Positions 28,514-37,854 are shown, numbered from the stretch's first letter. The stretch: 64,000 bases of DNA from Cellulophaga baltica (GCF_900102165.1 NZ_FNBD01000001.1:63701-127700); one strand, 5' to 3'. Program-made: numbers and translations. The notes: generated by a model from the sequence alone, not told the origin.

Positions 28514-29491
28514 TTATATTTTTCTATCTACTACATAATTCACCATGAGCTGCAGTGAATTTTTATAATCAGAATCTGGATAAGTCTCCAGTATTGCTAA
28601 TGCTTGATCTTTAAACTCCAGCATTTTTGTTATCGCATAATCAAGTCCTCCGTTATCTTTTACAAAATTGATAACCTCTTTTACGCGTTTTTTATCTTTG
28701 TTGTGGTTTTTTATGGAATTGATAACCCACCTCTTCTCCTTTTTAGAGCAGTTATTGAGCACATATATTAAAGGAAGTGTCATCTTCTGCTCTTTAATAT
28801 CAATACCCGTAGGTTTACCAATAGCGGCATCACCATAATCAAACAAATCATCTTTTATTTGAAACGCCATTCCGCAGTACTCTCCAAACTTTCTAAAAAC
28901 TTCTACCTCTTCAGAATCGGGTTTTACAGAACAAGCCCCCAAACTACAACATGCTGCAATTAAGGTCGCAGTCTTTTGGCGGATAATTTCATAATACACT
29001 GCTTCGGTAATATCTAAACGCCTTGCTTTCTCTATTTGAAGTAATTCCCCTTCGCTCATTTCTCGAACCGCTACGGAGATAATTTTAAGCAAATCAAAAT
29101 CGCCGTTATCTATAGACAGCAATAAGCCTTTTGACAAAAGATAATCACCAACCAAAACGGCTATTTTATTCTTCCAAAGTGCATTGATCGAGAAAAAGCC
29201 GCGACGTTTATTACTTTCATCTACTACGTCATCATGCACTAAAGTAGCGGTATGGATTAGCTCAATAACTGAAGCTCCCCGATACGTCCGTTCATTTACT
29301 TCACCATTGTTAATTAGTTTAGAAGTAAGAAAAACGAACATGGGTCGCATTTGTTTTCCTTTTCTATTTACAATGTAGTGGGTAATTCTATTTAGAAGAG
29401 CAACCTTAGAGGTCATAGATTCATAGAACTTCTTTTCAAAAAGTTCCATTTCCGCAATGATGGGTTCTTTTATTTGGTCAACAACTTTCAC
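28514..29491 (-). CDS. Polyprenyl (octaprenyl-type) diphosphate synthase
   Basis: All-trans prenyltransferase that elongates allylic diphosphates with IPP, probably for the menaquinone side chain. The first Asp-rich motif DDVVD (87-91, in LVHDDVVDESNKRRG) and the second DDLFD (in FQIKDDLFDYGD) are present. 325 residues. The start codon is GTG at 29491; this start gives the normal family N-terminus. Chain length cannot be read reliably from sequence. Confidence 0.92.
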   Translation of the reverse strand: MKVVDQIKEPIIAEMELFEKKFYESMTSKVALLNRITHYIVNRKGKQMRPMFVFLTSKLINNGEVNERTYRGASVIELIHTATLVHDDVVDESNKRRGFFSINALWKNKIAVLVGDYLLSKGLLLSIDNGDFDLLKIISVAVREMSEGELLQIEKARRLDITEAVYYEIIRQKTATLIAACCSLGACSVKPDSEEVEVFRKFGEYCGMAFQIKDDLFDYGDAAIGKPTGIDIKEQKMTLPLIYVLNNCSKKEKRWVINSIKNHNKDKKRVKEVINFVKDNGGLDYAITKMLEFKDQALAILETYPDSDYKNSLQLMVNYVVDRKI

Positions 29492-29609
29492 AAATAGTAC
29501 TCCTGTAGTTATGCTTACATTTAGTTCTTTGTAAAATTAGCTAAAAAATACAAGTAGGCTAATCCAGACAGGTTTAATTTAAATAGAAATTGGCAAAAAA
29601 TGAAATTTA

Positions 29610-29633
29610 CAGGGGTAACCCCTGATTTCAGGG
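29610..29633. promoter_or_regulatory. Nested palindromes upstream of the LipL32-like gene
   Basis: CAGGGGTAACCCCTG (29610-29624, palindromic apart from the central base) overlaps CCCTGATTTCAGGG (29620-29633, a perfect 6-bp inverted repeat). An AGGGGTT at 29653-29659 repeats the theme and touches the -33 element. The position, 26-49 bp upstream of the -33 TTG, fits an activator or two-site operator. Confidence 0.5.
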
Positions 29634-29658
29634 ATGAGACTTTCACCATCACTAGGGG

Positions 29659-29688
29659 TTGCTTAAGCGTTACTATCTTCTATATTTG
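29659..29688 (+). promoter_or_regulatory. Consensus Bacteroidota promoter of the LipL32-like gene
   Basis: TTG (29659-29661), 19 bp, then TATATTTG (29681-29688) matches the -33/-7 consensus TTG...TAnnTTTG, including spacing. It lies 30 bp before the ATG at 29719 and excludes the longer frame beginning at 29659. Confidence 0.82.
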
Positions 29689-29718
29689 CCGAAGGAAATA
29701 ATAATTAAACATTTTAAA

Positions 29719-30408
29719 ATGAAGAAAAAATTTATTGTATCGTTAGCTATTTTATTAGTTGGAGGCTTAAGTGCTACACAAGCTCAGAAATTAAAAAAAT
29801 TCGGTAGCTCTGTTGAGAAAAAGGTGGGGCCAAAAACTATTAAAGTTCCTTATACCGATGTCATTTCGTATTTAGGATATGCTGAATCTGGCAATGAAGA
29901 TGAAGTTAAAGACAACAAAAAGTTTTATTACATCTATGTATGGGTACCATTAGCTGCTCCAGAATTAGGAGTACGTATGGTTTCACCTACAGATGGAAAA
30001 ACAAAAGGTGCTACAGCTTCTAAAGAGTATACTGATAATGCAGGCTCTGAAGATTTCTTTGACACGTATATTACCTTAGAGCGTTCTGATATTATTTCTA
30101 ATGACGGGCTTACGGATAGCAGTGCAAAAGGAGCTAATTGGGTTACTTTAGCTAGTAATGATGATAGTTCTGAGATGCCTAAGCAACCAAGTGGAAGCAG
30201 CTACAACTCTCTTTTAAGATATAAGAGTGAAATAAGCAACCCTACAAAGGCAATTACTGCTGGATTGTACAGAGTTGGATTTACAACCTACAAAACAGGT
30301 GAAGTAAAAGGTACGTTTATGGCTGAAGTTGCTGCTCCAATTAAATTACCAGGAGTAGTAATGGCTAAAACAATTGAAGAATTAAATGCTAAGATTGCAG
30401 CAGAATAA
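29719..30408 (+). CDS. LipL32 family protein
   Basis: 229 residues with a type I signal peptide (MKKKFIVSLAILLVGGLSATQAQ). Blocks match Leptospira LipL32 as I recall it: YYIYVWVPLAAPELGVRMVS (70-89), FFDTYITLER (113-122), SYNSLLR (161-167) and AGLYRVGFTTYKTGEVKGTF (181-200). Residues aligned with the LipL32 calcium site are present: D115, T116, D148, D149 and Y162. Unlike LipL32 there is no lipobox Cys, so the protein should be secreted or periplasmic rather than lipidated. The ATG at 29719 follows a consensus promoter. It is monocistronic, with a strong terminator after it. Function unknown. Confidence 0.85.
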   Translation: MKKKFIVSLAILLVGGLSATQAQKLKKFGSSVEKKVGPKTIKVPYTDVISYLGYAESGNEDEVKDNKKFYYIYVWVPLAAPELGVRMVSPTDGKTKGATASKEYTDNAGSEDFFDTYITLERSDIISNDGLTDSSAKGANWVTLASNDDSSEMPKQPSGSSYNSLLRYKSEISNPTKAITAGLYRVGFTTYKTGEVKGTFMAEVAAPIKLPGVVMAKTIEELNAKIAAE

Positions 30409-30433
30409 TTTAAATAGTTTAGTGTTAAATAGT

Positions 30434-30469
30434 AAAAAGGGGTTGTTTTTAAACAACCCCTTTTTTTTT
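30434..30469. terminator. Strong intrinsic terminator
   Basis: AAAAAGGGGTTGTTT and AAACAACCCCTTTTT form a perfect 15-bp stem followed by a T-run, between the convergent LipL32-like gene and rlmN. Confidence 0.92.
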
Positions 30470-31511
30470 ATGCTTTATTTGCTAACTGACCGCAAGCGGC
30501 ATCAATATCTTTTCCGCGAGACCTACGCACCGTAACAGCTATATTATGCTGCTCTAAGGTATTCACATACATATCTATAGCAGCATTTGAGGCTTGCTGA
30601 AACTCCCCATCATCTATGGGATTATATTCTATTAAATTTACTTTAGACGGAGCGAACTTGCAAAAGTCTACTAAGGCATCGACATCTTTCTGACTGTCAT
30701 TTATTCCTTTCCAAATTACATACTCATAAGTTATTCTACTTTTTGTTTTTGCATACCAATATTGCAAGGACTGTCTTAAATCTGTTAATGTAAAATTAGC
30801 ATTAAAAGGCATAATAGAAGTTCTAATCTCATCTATAGCCGAATGCAAAGAGACTGCTAGTTTAAATTTAACCTCATCATCTGCCATTTTACGGATCATC
30901 TTAGGCACACCCGACGTAGAAACTACAATACGTTTTGGAGACATCCCCAATCCTTCCGGAGACGTAATCTTGTCTATGGCCTTCAGAACATTGTTATAGT
31001 TCATTAGAGGCTCTCCCATACCCATAAAAACAATATTACTCAGTGGGCGGTTAAAGTACAACCTACTTTCATTGTCTATCGCTACAACCTGATCATAAAT
31101 TTCATCAGGGTTCAGGTTTCGCATGCGCTTTAAGCGTGCCGTAGCACAGAACTTGCAATCTAAACTACAACCAACCTGGCTAGATACACAAGCGGTACTT
31201 CTAGTTTTTGTAGGAATTAATACAGATTCTACAATTAAATCATCATGCAAACGTACCGCATTTTTTATGGTACCGTCATTACTTCGCTGCATGACATCTA
31301 CCTTAATGTGGTTGATCACAAAATTATTTTCTAGCATGTCTCTAGTTTCCTTAGAAACATTAGTCATTGCTTCAAAAGAGTGTGCCCCTTTTTGCCAAAG
31401 CCATTCATACACTTGATTTCCTCTAAAGGCTTTATCACCATTTGCAACAAAGAATTCTCGTAATTGTTCTTTGGTTAAGGCACGTATGTCTTTCTTTTTG
31501 ATTGTATCCAC
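30468..31511 (-). CDS. rlmN: 23S rRNA (A2503-C2)/tRNA (A37-C2) methyltransferase RlmN
   Basis: Radical-SAM enzyme that methylates C2 of A2503 in 23S rRNA and A37 of some tRNAs. The cluster motif C115-x3-C119-x2-C122 lies in GCSLDCKFCATA. The methyl-carrying Cys near the C-terminus is in DAACGQLANKA (about residue 340). NIVFMGMGEPLMNY is the SAM-binding GEP motif. 347 residues, full length. Confidence 0.96.
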   Translation of the reverse strand: MDTIKKKDIRALTKEQLREFFVANGDKAFRGNQVYEWLWQKGAHSFEAMTNVSKETRDMLENNFVINHIKVDVMQRSNDGTIKNAVRLHDDLIVESVLIPTKTRSTACVSSQVGCSLDCKFCATARLKRMRNLNPDEIYDQVVAIDNESRLYFNRPLSNIVFMGMGEPLMNYNNVLKAIDKITSPEGLGMSPKRIVVSTSGVPKMIRKMADDEVKFKLAVSLHSAIDEIRTSIMPFNANFTLTDLRQSLQYWYAKTKSRITYEYVIWKGINDSQKDVDALVDFCKFAPSKVNLIEYNPIDDGEFQQASNAAIDMYVNTLEQHNIAVTVRRSRGKDIDAACGQLANKA

Positions 31512-31552
31512 GTATTAAAGATAGGTATTTTTAAAAATTGTATTTAAAAATA

Positions 31553-31586
31553 AATCCCGCCAAGACTAATAAGCTCAAGCGGGATT
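31553..31586 (-). terminator. Terminator after queA
   Basis: AATCCCGC/GCGGGATT pair over 8 bp around an 18-nt loop, followed on the minus strand by TTATTTTTAAA, 22 bp after the queA stop. Confidence 0.7.
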
Positions 31587-31607
31587 CATTTAACAAATAA
31601 AGGATCG

Positions 31608-32657
31608 TTATATGATTAACATTGCATCGCCATAAGAATAGAATTTGTATCCTTCTAAAATAGCTTCTTTATATGCTTTTTTCATTAAATCATGGCCCAT
31701 GAAAGCAGATACCATCATCAATAAGGTAGATTTTGGTAAGTGAAAATTAGTTACCATACAGTTTGCTATACTAAAATCATAAGGAGGGAAAATAAATTTA
31801 TTGGTCCAACCTTCAAAAGTATTTAGCGTATGTTGCGAAGAAACTCCACTTTCCAAACCTCTCATTACCGTAGTACCTATGGCACAAATACGTTTTTTAT
31901 TCTTCTTAGCGCTATTCACTATTTCCGTAGTTTTCTCGTCAATAATCAATTCTTCGCTATCCATTTTGTGCTTAGATAAATCTTCAACCTCCACTGGGTT
32001 AAAAGTACCTAAACCAACATGTAATGTTAATTCTGCAAAATCTACACCTTTAATCTCTAAACGCTTTAATAAATGTTTAGAAAAGTGTAAGCCCGCTGTT
32101 GGTGCTGCTACCGCTCCTTCATGCTTTGCATAAATAGTTTGGTAACGCTCCGCATCTTCTGCTTCTGTTTCTCTCTTGATATATTTTGGTAAAGGCGTGT
32201 CTCCAAGCTCTTTTAGTTTTCTTCTAAAATCTGTGTAAGATCCGTCATATAAAAAACGAAGGGTTCTACCTCTAGAGGTTGTATTATCAATAACTTCTGC
32301 TACTAACGTATCATCATCCCCAAAATACAATTTATTACCAATACGAATTTTACGTGCAGGATCTACTAAAACATCCCAAAGACGTTGTTCTTCGTTTAAT
32401 TCTCTTAATAAAAACACTTCAATACGCGCACCCGTTTTTTCTTTATTTCCGTATAGTCTCGCAGGAAAAACTTTGGTGTTATTTAATACCATGACATCAC
32501 CTTCATCGAAGTAATCTATCATATCCTTGAACATTTTATGTTCAATTTTACCTGTTTCTCTATGAATTACCATCAACTTGGATTCGTCTCTATTTTCTGC
32601 AGGGTATTCTGCTAATAGCTCCTCTGGTAATTCAAAATTAAATCCGGATAATTTCAT
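31608..32657 (-). CDS. queA: S-adenosylmethionine:tRNA ribosyltransferase-isomerase QueA
   Basis: Transfers the ribosyl group of SAM to preQ1-modified tRNA to form epoxyqueuosine. N-terminal [48 protein letters not shown] and the C-terminal [13 protein letters not shown] are QueA signatures. 349 residues. It is monocistronic with its own promoter (32690-32721). Confidence 0.97.
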   Translation of the reverse strand: MKLSGFNFELPEELLAEYPAENRDESKLMVIHRETGKIEHKMFKDMIDYFDEGDVMVLNNTKVFPARLYGNKEKTGARIEVFLLRELNEEQRLWDVLVDPARKIRIGNKLYFGDDDTLVAEVIDNTTSRGRTLRFLYDGSYTDFRRKLKELGDTPLPKYIKRETEAEDAERYQTIYAKHEGAVAAPTAGLHFSKHLLKRLEIKGVDFAELTLHVGLGTFNPVEVEDLSKHKMDSEELIIDEKTTEIVNSAKKNKKRICAIGTTVMRGLESGVSSQHTLNTFEGWTNKFIFPPYDFSIANCMVTNFHLPKSTLLMMVSAFMGHDLMKKAYKEAILEGYKFYSYGDAMLII

Positions 32658-32689
32658 GTATCAATTTTTTGTTATTGTTAATGCGGCTG

Positions 32690-32721
32690 CAAAGATACAA
32701 TCCTGAATAGGGCGTTGTCAA
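32690..32721 (-). promoter_or_regulatory. queA promoter
   Basis: On the minus strand, TTG (32721-32719), a 21-bp spacer and TATCTTTG (32697-32690) fit the Bacteroidota consensus. The -7 box lies 33 bp before the queA ATG. Confidence 0.7.
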
Positions 32722-32827
32722 GTAAAACACCGTTTATATTTTGAAATATTGATTATTAAAGTCTCTCTACTAGTGATTTAGTAGTAAATACGCCAAAAAC
32801 CTATGAACTAATAACTCTAAAAAAGAA

Positions 32828-34057
32828 TTATTGCACCTGAACACCTATTCCTAAAGTGGCCATATCTCTCCAGAAATCAGGAAAAGATTTAGACACTACT
32901 TCTGCGTTATTAATAAAAATAGTCGTCTTTAACGCTAAAGGCGCGAAGGCCATAGCCATTCTATGATCATTATAGGTATCAATAGCAACATCTGCATGTA
33001 TAGCTGTTGTTGCTTTTAACGTTAAGGTTTTATCGGTCACCGTTATAGCTGCTCCTAATTTAGAAAGCTCTACATCTAAGGCTTCTAACCTATCAGTTTC
33101 CTTTATTTTTAAAGTATGTAAGCCTGTTAAGTAACAAGACATTTGCAAGCCAAAACACGTCACCGCTATCGTTTGTGCAATATCCGGTGCATTTGCTAAA
33201 TCCCATTCTAAATTTTCAATGGTAGGATTCGCTATTTTTTTAAGTATTATACTATTCTCTTGATAAACCGTCTCTACTCCAAAAGAGGTGTAGATTTTAG
33301 AAAGAACACTATCTCCTTGAAGGCTGTTTTTTTTATACGATGATAAGGTAATTTGCGACCCTATTTCTGAGAGTGCTGCAATACTATAAAAGTATGATGC
33401 AGAGCTCCAATCTGATTCTACAACTAAGGTTTGCGTCTTTACCTCTTTCTTAGGAAACACTTTAATACTATTTCCTTCAAAAGAATTTTCTATCTTCAAT
33501 TGTGTTAATAAAGCAAGTGTCATTTTTATATAAGGCACTGAAGTAATCTTACCAACCAACGCTAACTCCAAACCATTTTCTAATTTGGCAGCATTGAGCA
33601 ACAAAGCTGAAATATACTGACTACTTATATCTGCGGGAAGCGATACTTTATGATCAGTAAGCTTTTTCCCTTTTATCTTAAGTGGTGGATACCCCGCATT
33701 TTTTTCATATGTAATCTCGGCCCCTAAAGCATTCAATGCATCTACCAAAACGCCAATTGGACGTTCAGTCATTCGTTGCGAACCGGTCAAAACAACCTCT
33801 TTACCTTCTTGAGAAGCAAAATAAGCTGTTAAAAAACGCATTGCTGTTCCTGCATGATGAATATCTACAACTCCTGAAGCAATTTTTAAACCTTTTGCCA
33901 TTACCTGTGCATCATCAGAATTTGAGATATTATCAATCTCTAAATTAGGATATAGTGCTTGCAACAGCAAAATACGATTAGACTCACTCTTAGAGCCTGT
34001 AACCTTTACGGCTTCTTTTATTAAATTACTTTGCGGAAGGGTAAGATGTAGTTTCAA
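32828..34057 (-). CDS. aroA: 3-phosphoshikimate 1-carboxyvinyltransferase (EPSP synthase)
   Basis: Sixth step of the shikimate pathway: joins PEP to shikimate 3-phosphate. KVTGSKSESNRILLLQAL is the N-terminal phosphate loop, HHAGTAMRFLTAYF the GTAxR-type motif, IKETDRLEAL the KExDR motif, and TYNDHRMAMAFAPLAL the C-terminal signature. At 409 residues it is slightly shorter than the usual 430. It is the last gene of a run with mazG-like, dtd and rsgA, separated from mazG by 56 bp. Confidence 0.95.
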   Translation of the reverse strand: MKLHLTLPQSNLIKEAVKVTGSKSESNRILLLQALYPNLEIDNISNSDDAQVMAKGLKIASGVVDIHHAGTAMRFLTAYFASQEGKEVVLTGSQRMTERPIGVLVDALNALGAEITYEKNAGYPPLKIKGKKLTDHKVSLPADISSQYISALLLNAAKLENGLELALVGKITSVPYIKMTLALLTQLKIENSFEGNSIKVFPKKEVKTQTLVVESDWSSASYFYSIAALSEIGSQITLSSYKKNSLQGDSVLSKIYTSFGVETVYQENSIILKKIANPTIENLEWDLANAPDIAQTIAVTCFGLQMSCYLTGLHTLKIKETDRLEALDVELSKLGAAITVTDKTLTLKATTAIHADVAIDTYNDHRMAMAFAPLALKTTIFINNAEVVSKSFPDFWRDMATLGIGVQVQ

Positions 34058-34113
34058 TATACAGTAGTATTTTTAGGATTTTCTACTCAAAAAATTAAGC
34101 CGTAAAGATACTA

Positions 34114-34440
34114 CTATTCGAGCTTTTTATTGTTATGATGTCTGTCGTGATCACGTTTTGTTTTCAAATCTAACTTTTTATCAAAAGCTTGTTGCAAATC
34201 TATCCCAGTTTGGTTTGCTAAACATAATACAACGAAGACTACATCTGCTAATTCTTCTCCAAGATCTTTATTTTTATCAGATTCTTTTTCACTCTGTTCT
34301 CCATATCTACGAGCAATAATACGAGCAACCTCACCAACTTCTTCCGTTAATTGCGCCATATTGGTAAGTTCATTAAAATAACGAACCCCATGTTCTTTAA
34401 TCCAAGTATCTACCGCTTTTTGTGAATCTGAAATATTCAT
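34114..34440 (-). CDS. MazG-like nucleotide pyrophosphohydrolase
   Basis: All-alpha NTP pyrophosphohydrolase of the MazG/dUTPase superfamily, 108 residues. The metal-binding helices are EEVGEVARIIARRYGEQSE and DLGEELADVVFVVLC, matching the ExxE...ExxD pattern. It is a single-domain form and may clear non-canonical nucleotides. The frame opens with a TTG at 34446, but the ATG at 34440 (MNISDSQKAVD) is the natural start. It lies 11 bp downstream of dtd. Confidence 0.85.
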   Translation of the reverse strand: MNISDSQKAVDTWIKEHGVRYFNELTNMAQLTEEVGEVARIIARRYGEQSEKESDKNKDLGEELADVVFVVLCLANQTGIDLQQAFDKKLDLKTKRDHDRHHNNKKLE

Positions 34441-34451
34441 GATCAATTGTT

Positions 34452-34904
34452 TTATTCTTTATTTTTTGTATCTATAGAAATAGTAACCGGGCCGTCATTT
34501 ACGAGTGCCACTTTCATGTCTGCCCCAAAAACACCAGTTCCTACTTTTTTCCCTAAATCTTTTTCTAATTTTTGAATAAATTGCTCGTAAAGCGGGATAG
34601 CAACTTCTGGTCTTGCTGCTTTTATATACGATGGCCGATTCCCCTTTTTAGTTGCAGCATGCAGTGTAAACTGACTCACAACAATAACATCACCTTTAGT
34701 GTCTAAAAGTGATTTATTCATAACCTCATCTTCATCATTAAAAATACGCAGATTGGTGATTTTTCTGGAAAGCCACTCTATATCTTCTAAACTATCTGCA
34801 TCTTCTATCCCTAGCAGGATAAGCAAACCTGCATTAATCTCAGCAATTATTGCTCCCTCAACGGCAACACTCGCATTGGCTACTCTTTGCAAAACTACTC
34901 TCAC
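34452..34904 (-). CDS. dtd: D-aminoacyl-tRNA deacylase
   Basis: Removes D-amino acids (and Gly from tRNA-Ala) from mischarged tRNAs. RVVLQRVANASV is the N-terminal signature, VVSQFTLHAATKKGNRPS carries the SQFTL active-site loop, and ALVNDGPVTI the NxGP cross-subunit motif. 150 residues. It begins with GTG inside the rsgA stop (GTGA overlap), so translation is probably coupled. Confidence 0.95.
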   Translation of the reverse strand: MRVVLQRVANASVAVEGAIIAEINAGLLILLGIEDADSLEDIEWLSRKITNLRIFNDEDEVMNKSLLDTKGDVIVVSQFTLHAATKKGNRPSYIKAARPEVAIPLYEQFIQKLEKDLGKKVGTGVFGADMKVALVNDGPVTISIDTKNKE

Positions 34905-35854
34905 TTTTTCTCTCCGTAAATATCTGTTCTATAATTCTCTTCTTCCCCATTTACCATCTGCACATAACTGCGATACCTACTCCATGCCACTTCATCATTA
35001 TCTAACGCTTCTTTTATAGCACACTTAGGCTCTTCAATATGCAAACAATTATTAAATTTACAATGTTGTTTTAAAGCAAAAAACTCGGGGAAATAATTTC
35101 CTATTTCTTCCTTTTCCATATCTACAATTCCGAAACCTTTTATTCCCGGCGTATCTATAATTCTAGCATCAAAATCTAAATCATACATTTCTGCAAACGT
35201 AGTGGTATGTTGCCCTTGTGCATGTTGTACCGATATCTTTTTTGTTTTCAAGTCTAGTTTAGGTTCTAACGCATTTACCAATGTAGATTTCCCCACTCCA
35301 GAATGCCCTGAAAACATACTGGTTTTACCCACCATTAACTCTTTTACTTTGTCTATATTCTTTCCTGTAGTAGAAGAAATACCAATACACGTGTACCCTA
35401 TACTTCTGTACAATGCCGCTAAGTATTTTATTTCATCGGTTTCCTCCTCATTATACGTATCTATTTTATTAAATAATAAGATAGTTGGAATATGATAGGC
35501 TTCTGCCGTTACCAAAAAACGATCTATAAAACTTGTAGATGTTGGCGGATTATTTAAGGTGATCATTAAGAATACTTGATCTAAATTGGCCGCAATAATA
35601 TGGGTCTGTTTTGATAGATTTACAGACTTACGAATAATATAATTCCTACGATCTGCAATAGCATTTATAATACCGATGGTTTCATCTCCAATAGTTTCTA
35701 CCTCAAAAGTTACATGATCTCCAACAGAAACTGGATTGGTACTTTTAATGCCTTTAATTCTAAATTTTCCTTTAATTCTGCATTCGTAAAAGCTACCCTC
35801 TGCGGTTTTTACAGTGTACCAACTACCAGTAGATTTATATACGACTCCTTGCAT
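34901..35854 (-). CDS. rsgA: Small ribosomal subunit biogenesis GTPase RsgA
   Basis: Circularly permuted GTPase acting in late 30S maturation. An N-terminal OB domain (GVVYKSTGSWYTVKT) is followed by the permuted GTPase with NKIDTYNEEE (G4), GHSGVGKSTLVNAL (G1) and DTPGIKGFG (G3). The C-terminal zinc finger is supplied by HCKFNNCLHIEEPKC. 317 residues. Confidence 0.96.
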   Translation of the reverse strand: MQGVVYKSTGSWYTVKTAEGSFYECRIKGKFRIKGIKSTNPVSVGDHVTFEVETIGDETIGIINAIADRRNYIIRKSVNLSKQTHIIAANLDQVFLMITLNNPPTSTSFIDRFLVTAEAYHIPTILLFNKIDTYNEEETDEIKYLAALYRSIGYTCIGISSTTGKNIDKVKELMVGKTSMFSGHSGVGKSTLVNALEPKLDLKTKKISVQHAQGQHTTTFAEMYDLDFDARIIDTPGIKGFGIVDMEKEEIGNYFPEFFALKQHCKFNNCLHIEEPKCAIKEALDNDEVAWSRYRSYVQMVNGEEENYRTDIYGEKK

Positions 35855-35970
35855 TTACTTCTTTTTCGGTTGCGATATACAAAATAACAACTTTTATGCG
35901 TAACTAAGTACAAGAAACGAAGTTGGTTTTGCTATTACACAAGAGTATCGATAAAATCATAAAAAATAAC

Positions 35971-36645
35971 TTATTCAATAATTCTTACTCGACCGCCAGC
36001 AAATGTATTTTTATTTACATGTTCTGGGTTACCATAAACCGTTACATCTCCACCAGCTTTAATTTTAATATCTACTTTTTTTGAAGCGTAAACATCTGCC
36101 TCTCCTGCTGCGGTAATTTTCACTGTTGCCGTCTCTGTCCTTAGCTCTTTACCTTCAAATATTCCTCCAGTATTTAAAACTATTTGCTGATTTTTTGCCA
36201 TTCCAGATGCATCAACAATACCCCCCGTAACTGCACGCACTATAAGAACATCTACATCTAAACCAACTTTTATTAATGCTCCTTCTTGTGTTTTAAGCTC
36301 AATGGTATTCTGTTCTATGGTAGCATTTGATGTAATTCTAGCGCCTTCATTCCCATCTATCAAACTTAAATCTGTATAATATACCTCAACAAAAGTATCT
36401 TCCCCATGAAATTTTTTATCTAACTCCATTCTAATTTTAAGTACCCCATTATTGTTAACCAATTTTATGTCATCAACATTTTTTCCTTTGATAAGCACTT
36501 TATTTTCTTCAGATTTAATCAAGTTTACCTCAATAAGATCAAAAACCTTAACCTCATGAAAATCGCCCATATCTCGATCTAAAGTTCGTTGAGAAAAAGC
36601 ACTAAGGGTTACTAAGAAGAATGCTGCAAGTATTAAATTTTTCAT
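35971..36645 (-). CDS. Secreted head-GIN (DUF2807) domain protein
   Basis: 224 residues, signal peptide MKNLILAAFFLVTLSAFSQ. The mature part is a repetitive beta-helix-like region with the DUF2807 pattern (FDLIEVNLIKSEENKV, then repeated TxGGxxDxxG-like turns). This putative auto-transporter-adhesin head domain is common in Bacteroidota, with no established biochemical function. A paralogue lies at 43445-44200. Confidence 0.82.
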   Translation of the reverse strand: MKNLILAAFFLVTLSAFSQRTLDRDMGDFHEVKVFDLIEVNLIKSEENKVLIKGKNVDDIKLVNNNGVLKIRMELDKKFHGEDTFVEVYYTDLSLIDGNEGARITSNATIEQNTIELKTQEGALIKVGLDVDVLIVRAVTGGIVDASGMAKNQQIVLNTGGIFEGKELRTETATVKITAAGEADVYASKKVDIKIKAGGDVTVYGNPEHVNKNTFAGGRVRIIE

Positions 36646-36711
36646 ATCGTGATTATTTTAATTTTTATAAAGACACCTCGATTTTAAGAATGTTACACTT
36701 TTAAAAATAAA

Positions 36712-36736
36712 AAACCCGCTTTAAAAAAGCGGGTTT
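36712..36736 (-). terminator. Terminator of the aromatic amino acid operon
   Basis: AAACCCGCTTT/AAAGCGGGTTT is a perfect 11-bp hairpin with a T-run on the minus strand, 24 bp after the aroG stop. It separates the operon from the GIN-domain gene. Confidence 0.87.
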
Positions 36737-36759
36737 ACTTATGAATATTATTTTACTCC

Positions 36760-37842
36760 TTAAGAGTTTATAACTTTCTCTTGGTGATTTATTGATTCTT
36801 GGTGAATTGCTTTAAACATTTTTAAAACAAACTCCTCACTTAATCCTTTAGATTCTCCTTCTAAAATCATTGCTCCCAAAATTTGATTCCATCTGTTTGA
36901 TTGAAGAACTGCAACATTTTTTTGCTTTTTTAAGGCTCCAATACCATCAGAAATTTTCATTCTCTTTCCTAACATTTCAATAAGCTGTGTATCTACCACA
37001 TCTATCTGAGCTCTTAAGTTACTCAAATCGCTATTGTATTCTGCTTCAGGATCAGACTCTTTTCTAATTTTCAAATCACGCATGATTTGCACTAGTTTCT
37101 CTGGCGTTACTTGTTGCGCAGCATCACTCCAAGCATTTTCAGGATCAAAATGTGTTTCAATCATTAGACCATCAAAGTTCAGATCTAATGCCGTTTGACA
37201 TACATCAAAAATCATTTCTCTATTTCCAGTAATATGCGATGGATCGTTTATTAAAGGTAAATCTGGAAATCTATTTTGAAACTCAATAGCTAATTGCCAT
37301 TCTGGAATGTTTCTGTATTTTGTCTTTTCGTAAGTAGAGAATCCTCTATGAATAGCGCCTAAGTTTTTAACACCAGCAGTCTTTAATCTTTCAATACCAC
37401 CTAACCAAAGTGCTAAATCTGGGTTTACTGGGTTTTTAACCAATACAATCTTATCCGTTTCCCCTAAAGCATCGGCAATTTCTTGCATGATAAACGGGCT
37501 TACAGTAGAACGTGCACCAATCCATAATAAATCTACATCATGCTCTAAAGCTAATTTTACATGCGCTGCATTTGCAACTTCTGTACAGGTTTTCATTCCT
37601 GTTTCTGCTTTAACTTTTTGCAACCACTTTAAACCTAAAGCTCCTACACCCTCAAACATTCCTGGGCGAGTTCTAGGTTTCCAAATACCAGCGCGGTAAT
37701 AATTTACATCAGTATCTTTTAATTGATGTGCAATTTTAAGTACTTGCTCTTCAGTTTCCGCACTACATGGCCCTGCTATTACTAGAGGATGATCTAGTTT
37801 CATATCATCCAACCATGTTCTCATTTGTTTTGAATTCTCCAT
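36760..37842 (-). CDS. aroG: Bifunctional DAHP synthase / chorismate mutase
   Basis: First enzyme of the shikimate pathway fused to chorismate mutase. Residues about 1-265 form the DAHP synthase domain (PLVIAGPCSAETEEQ, RAGIWKPRTRPGMFEG, LVKNPVNPDLALWLGG, INDPSHITGNRE). Residues about 270-355 form an AroQ-type mutase (LRAQIDVVDTQLIEMLGKRMKISDGIG). 360 residues. The fusion is common in Bacteroidota. It is the last gene of the pheA operon; the mutase feeds prephenate to both pheA and tyrA. The symbol is by function. Confidence 0.94.
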   Translation of the reverse strand: MENSKQMRTWLDDMKLDHPLVIAGPCSAETEEQVLKIAHQLKDTDVNYYRAGIWKPRTRPGMFEGVGALGLKWLQKVKAETGMKTCTEVANAAHVKLALEHDVDLLWIGARSTVSPFIMQEIADALGETDKIVLVKNPVNPDLALWLGGIERLKTAGVKNLGAIHRGFSTYEKTKYRNIPEWQLAIEFQNRFPDLPLINDPSHITGNREMIFDVCQTALDLNFDGLMIETHFDPENAWSDAAQQVTPEKLVQIMRDLKIRKESDPEAEYNSDLSNLRAQIDVVDTQLIEMLGKRMKISDGIGALKKQKNVAVLQSNRWNQILGAMILEGESKGLSEEFVLKMFKAIHQESINHQEKVINS

Positions 37843-37854
37843 CTCTTTGTTATT

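Noticed and set aside
29659-29718. 20-codon extension of the LipL32-like protein
   Set aside because: It overlaps the promoter and would place residues before a good signal peptide. The ATG at 29719 is preferred.
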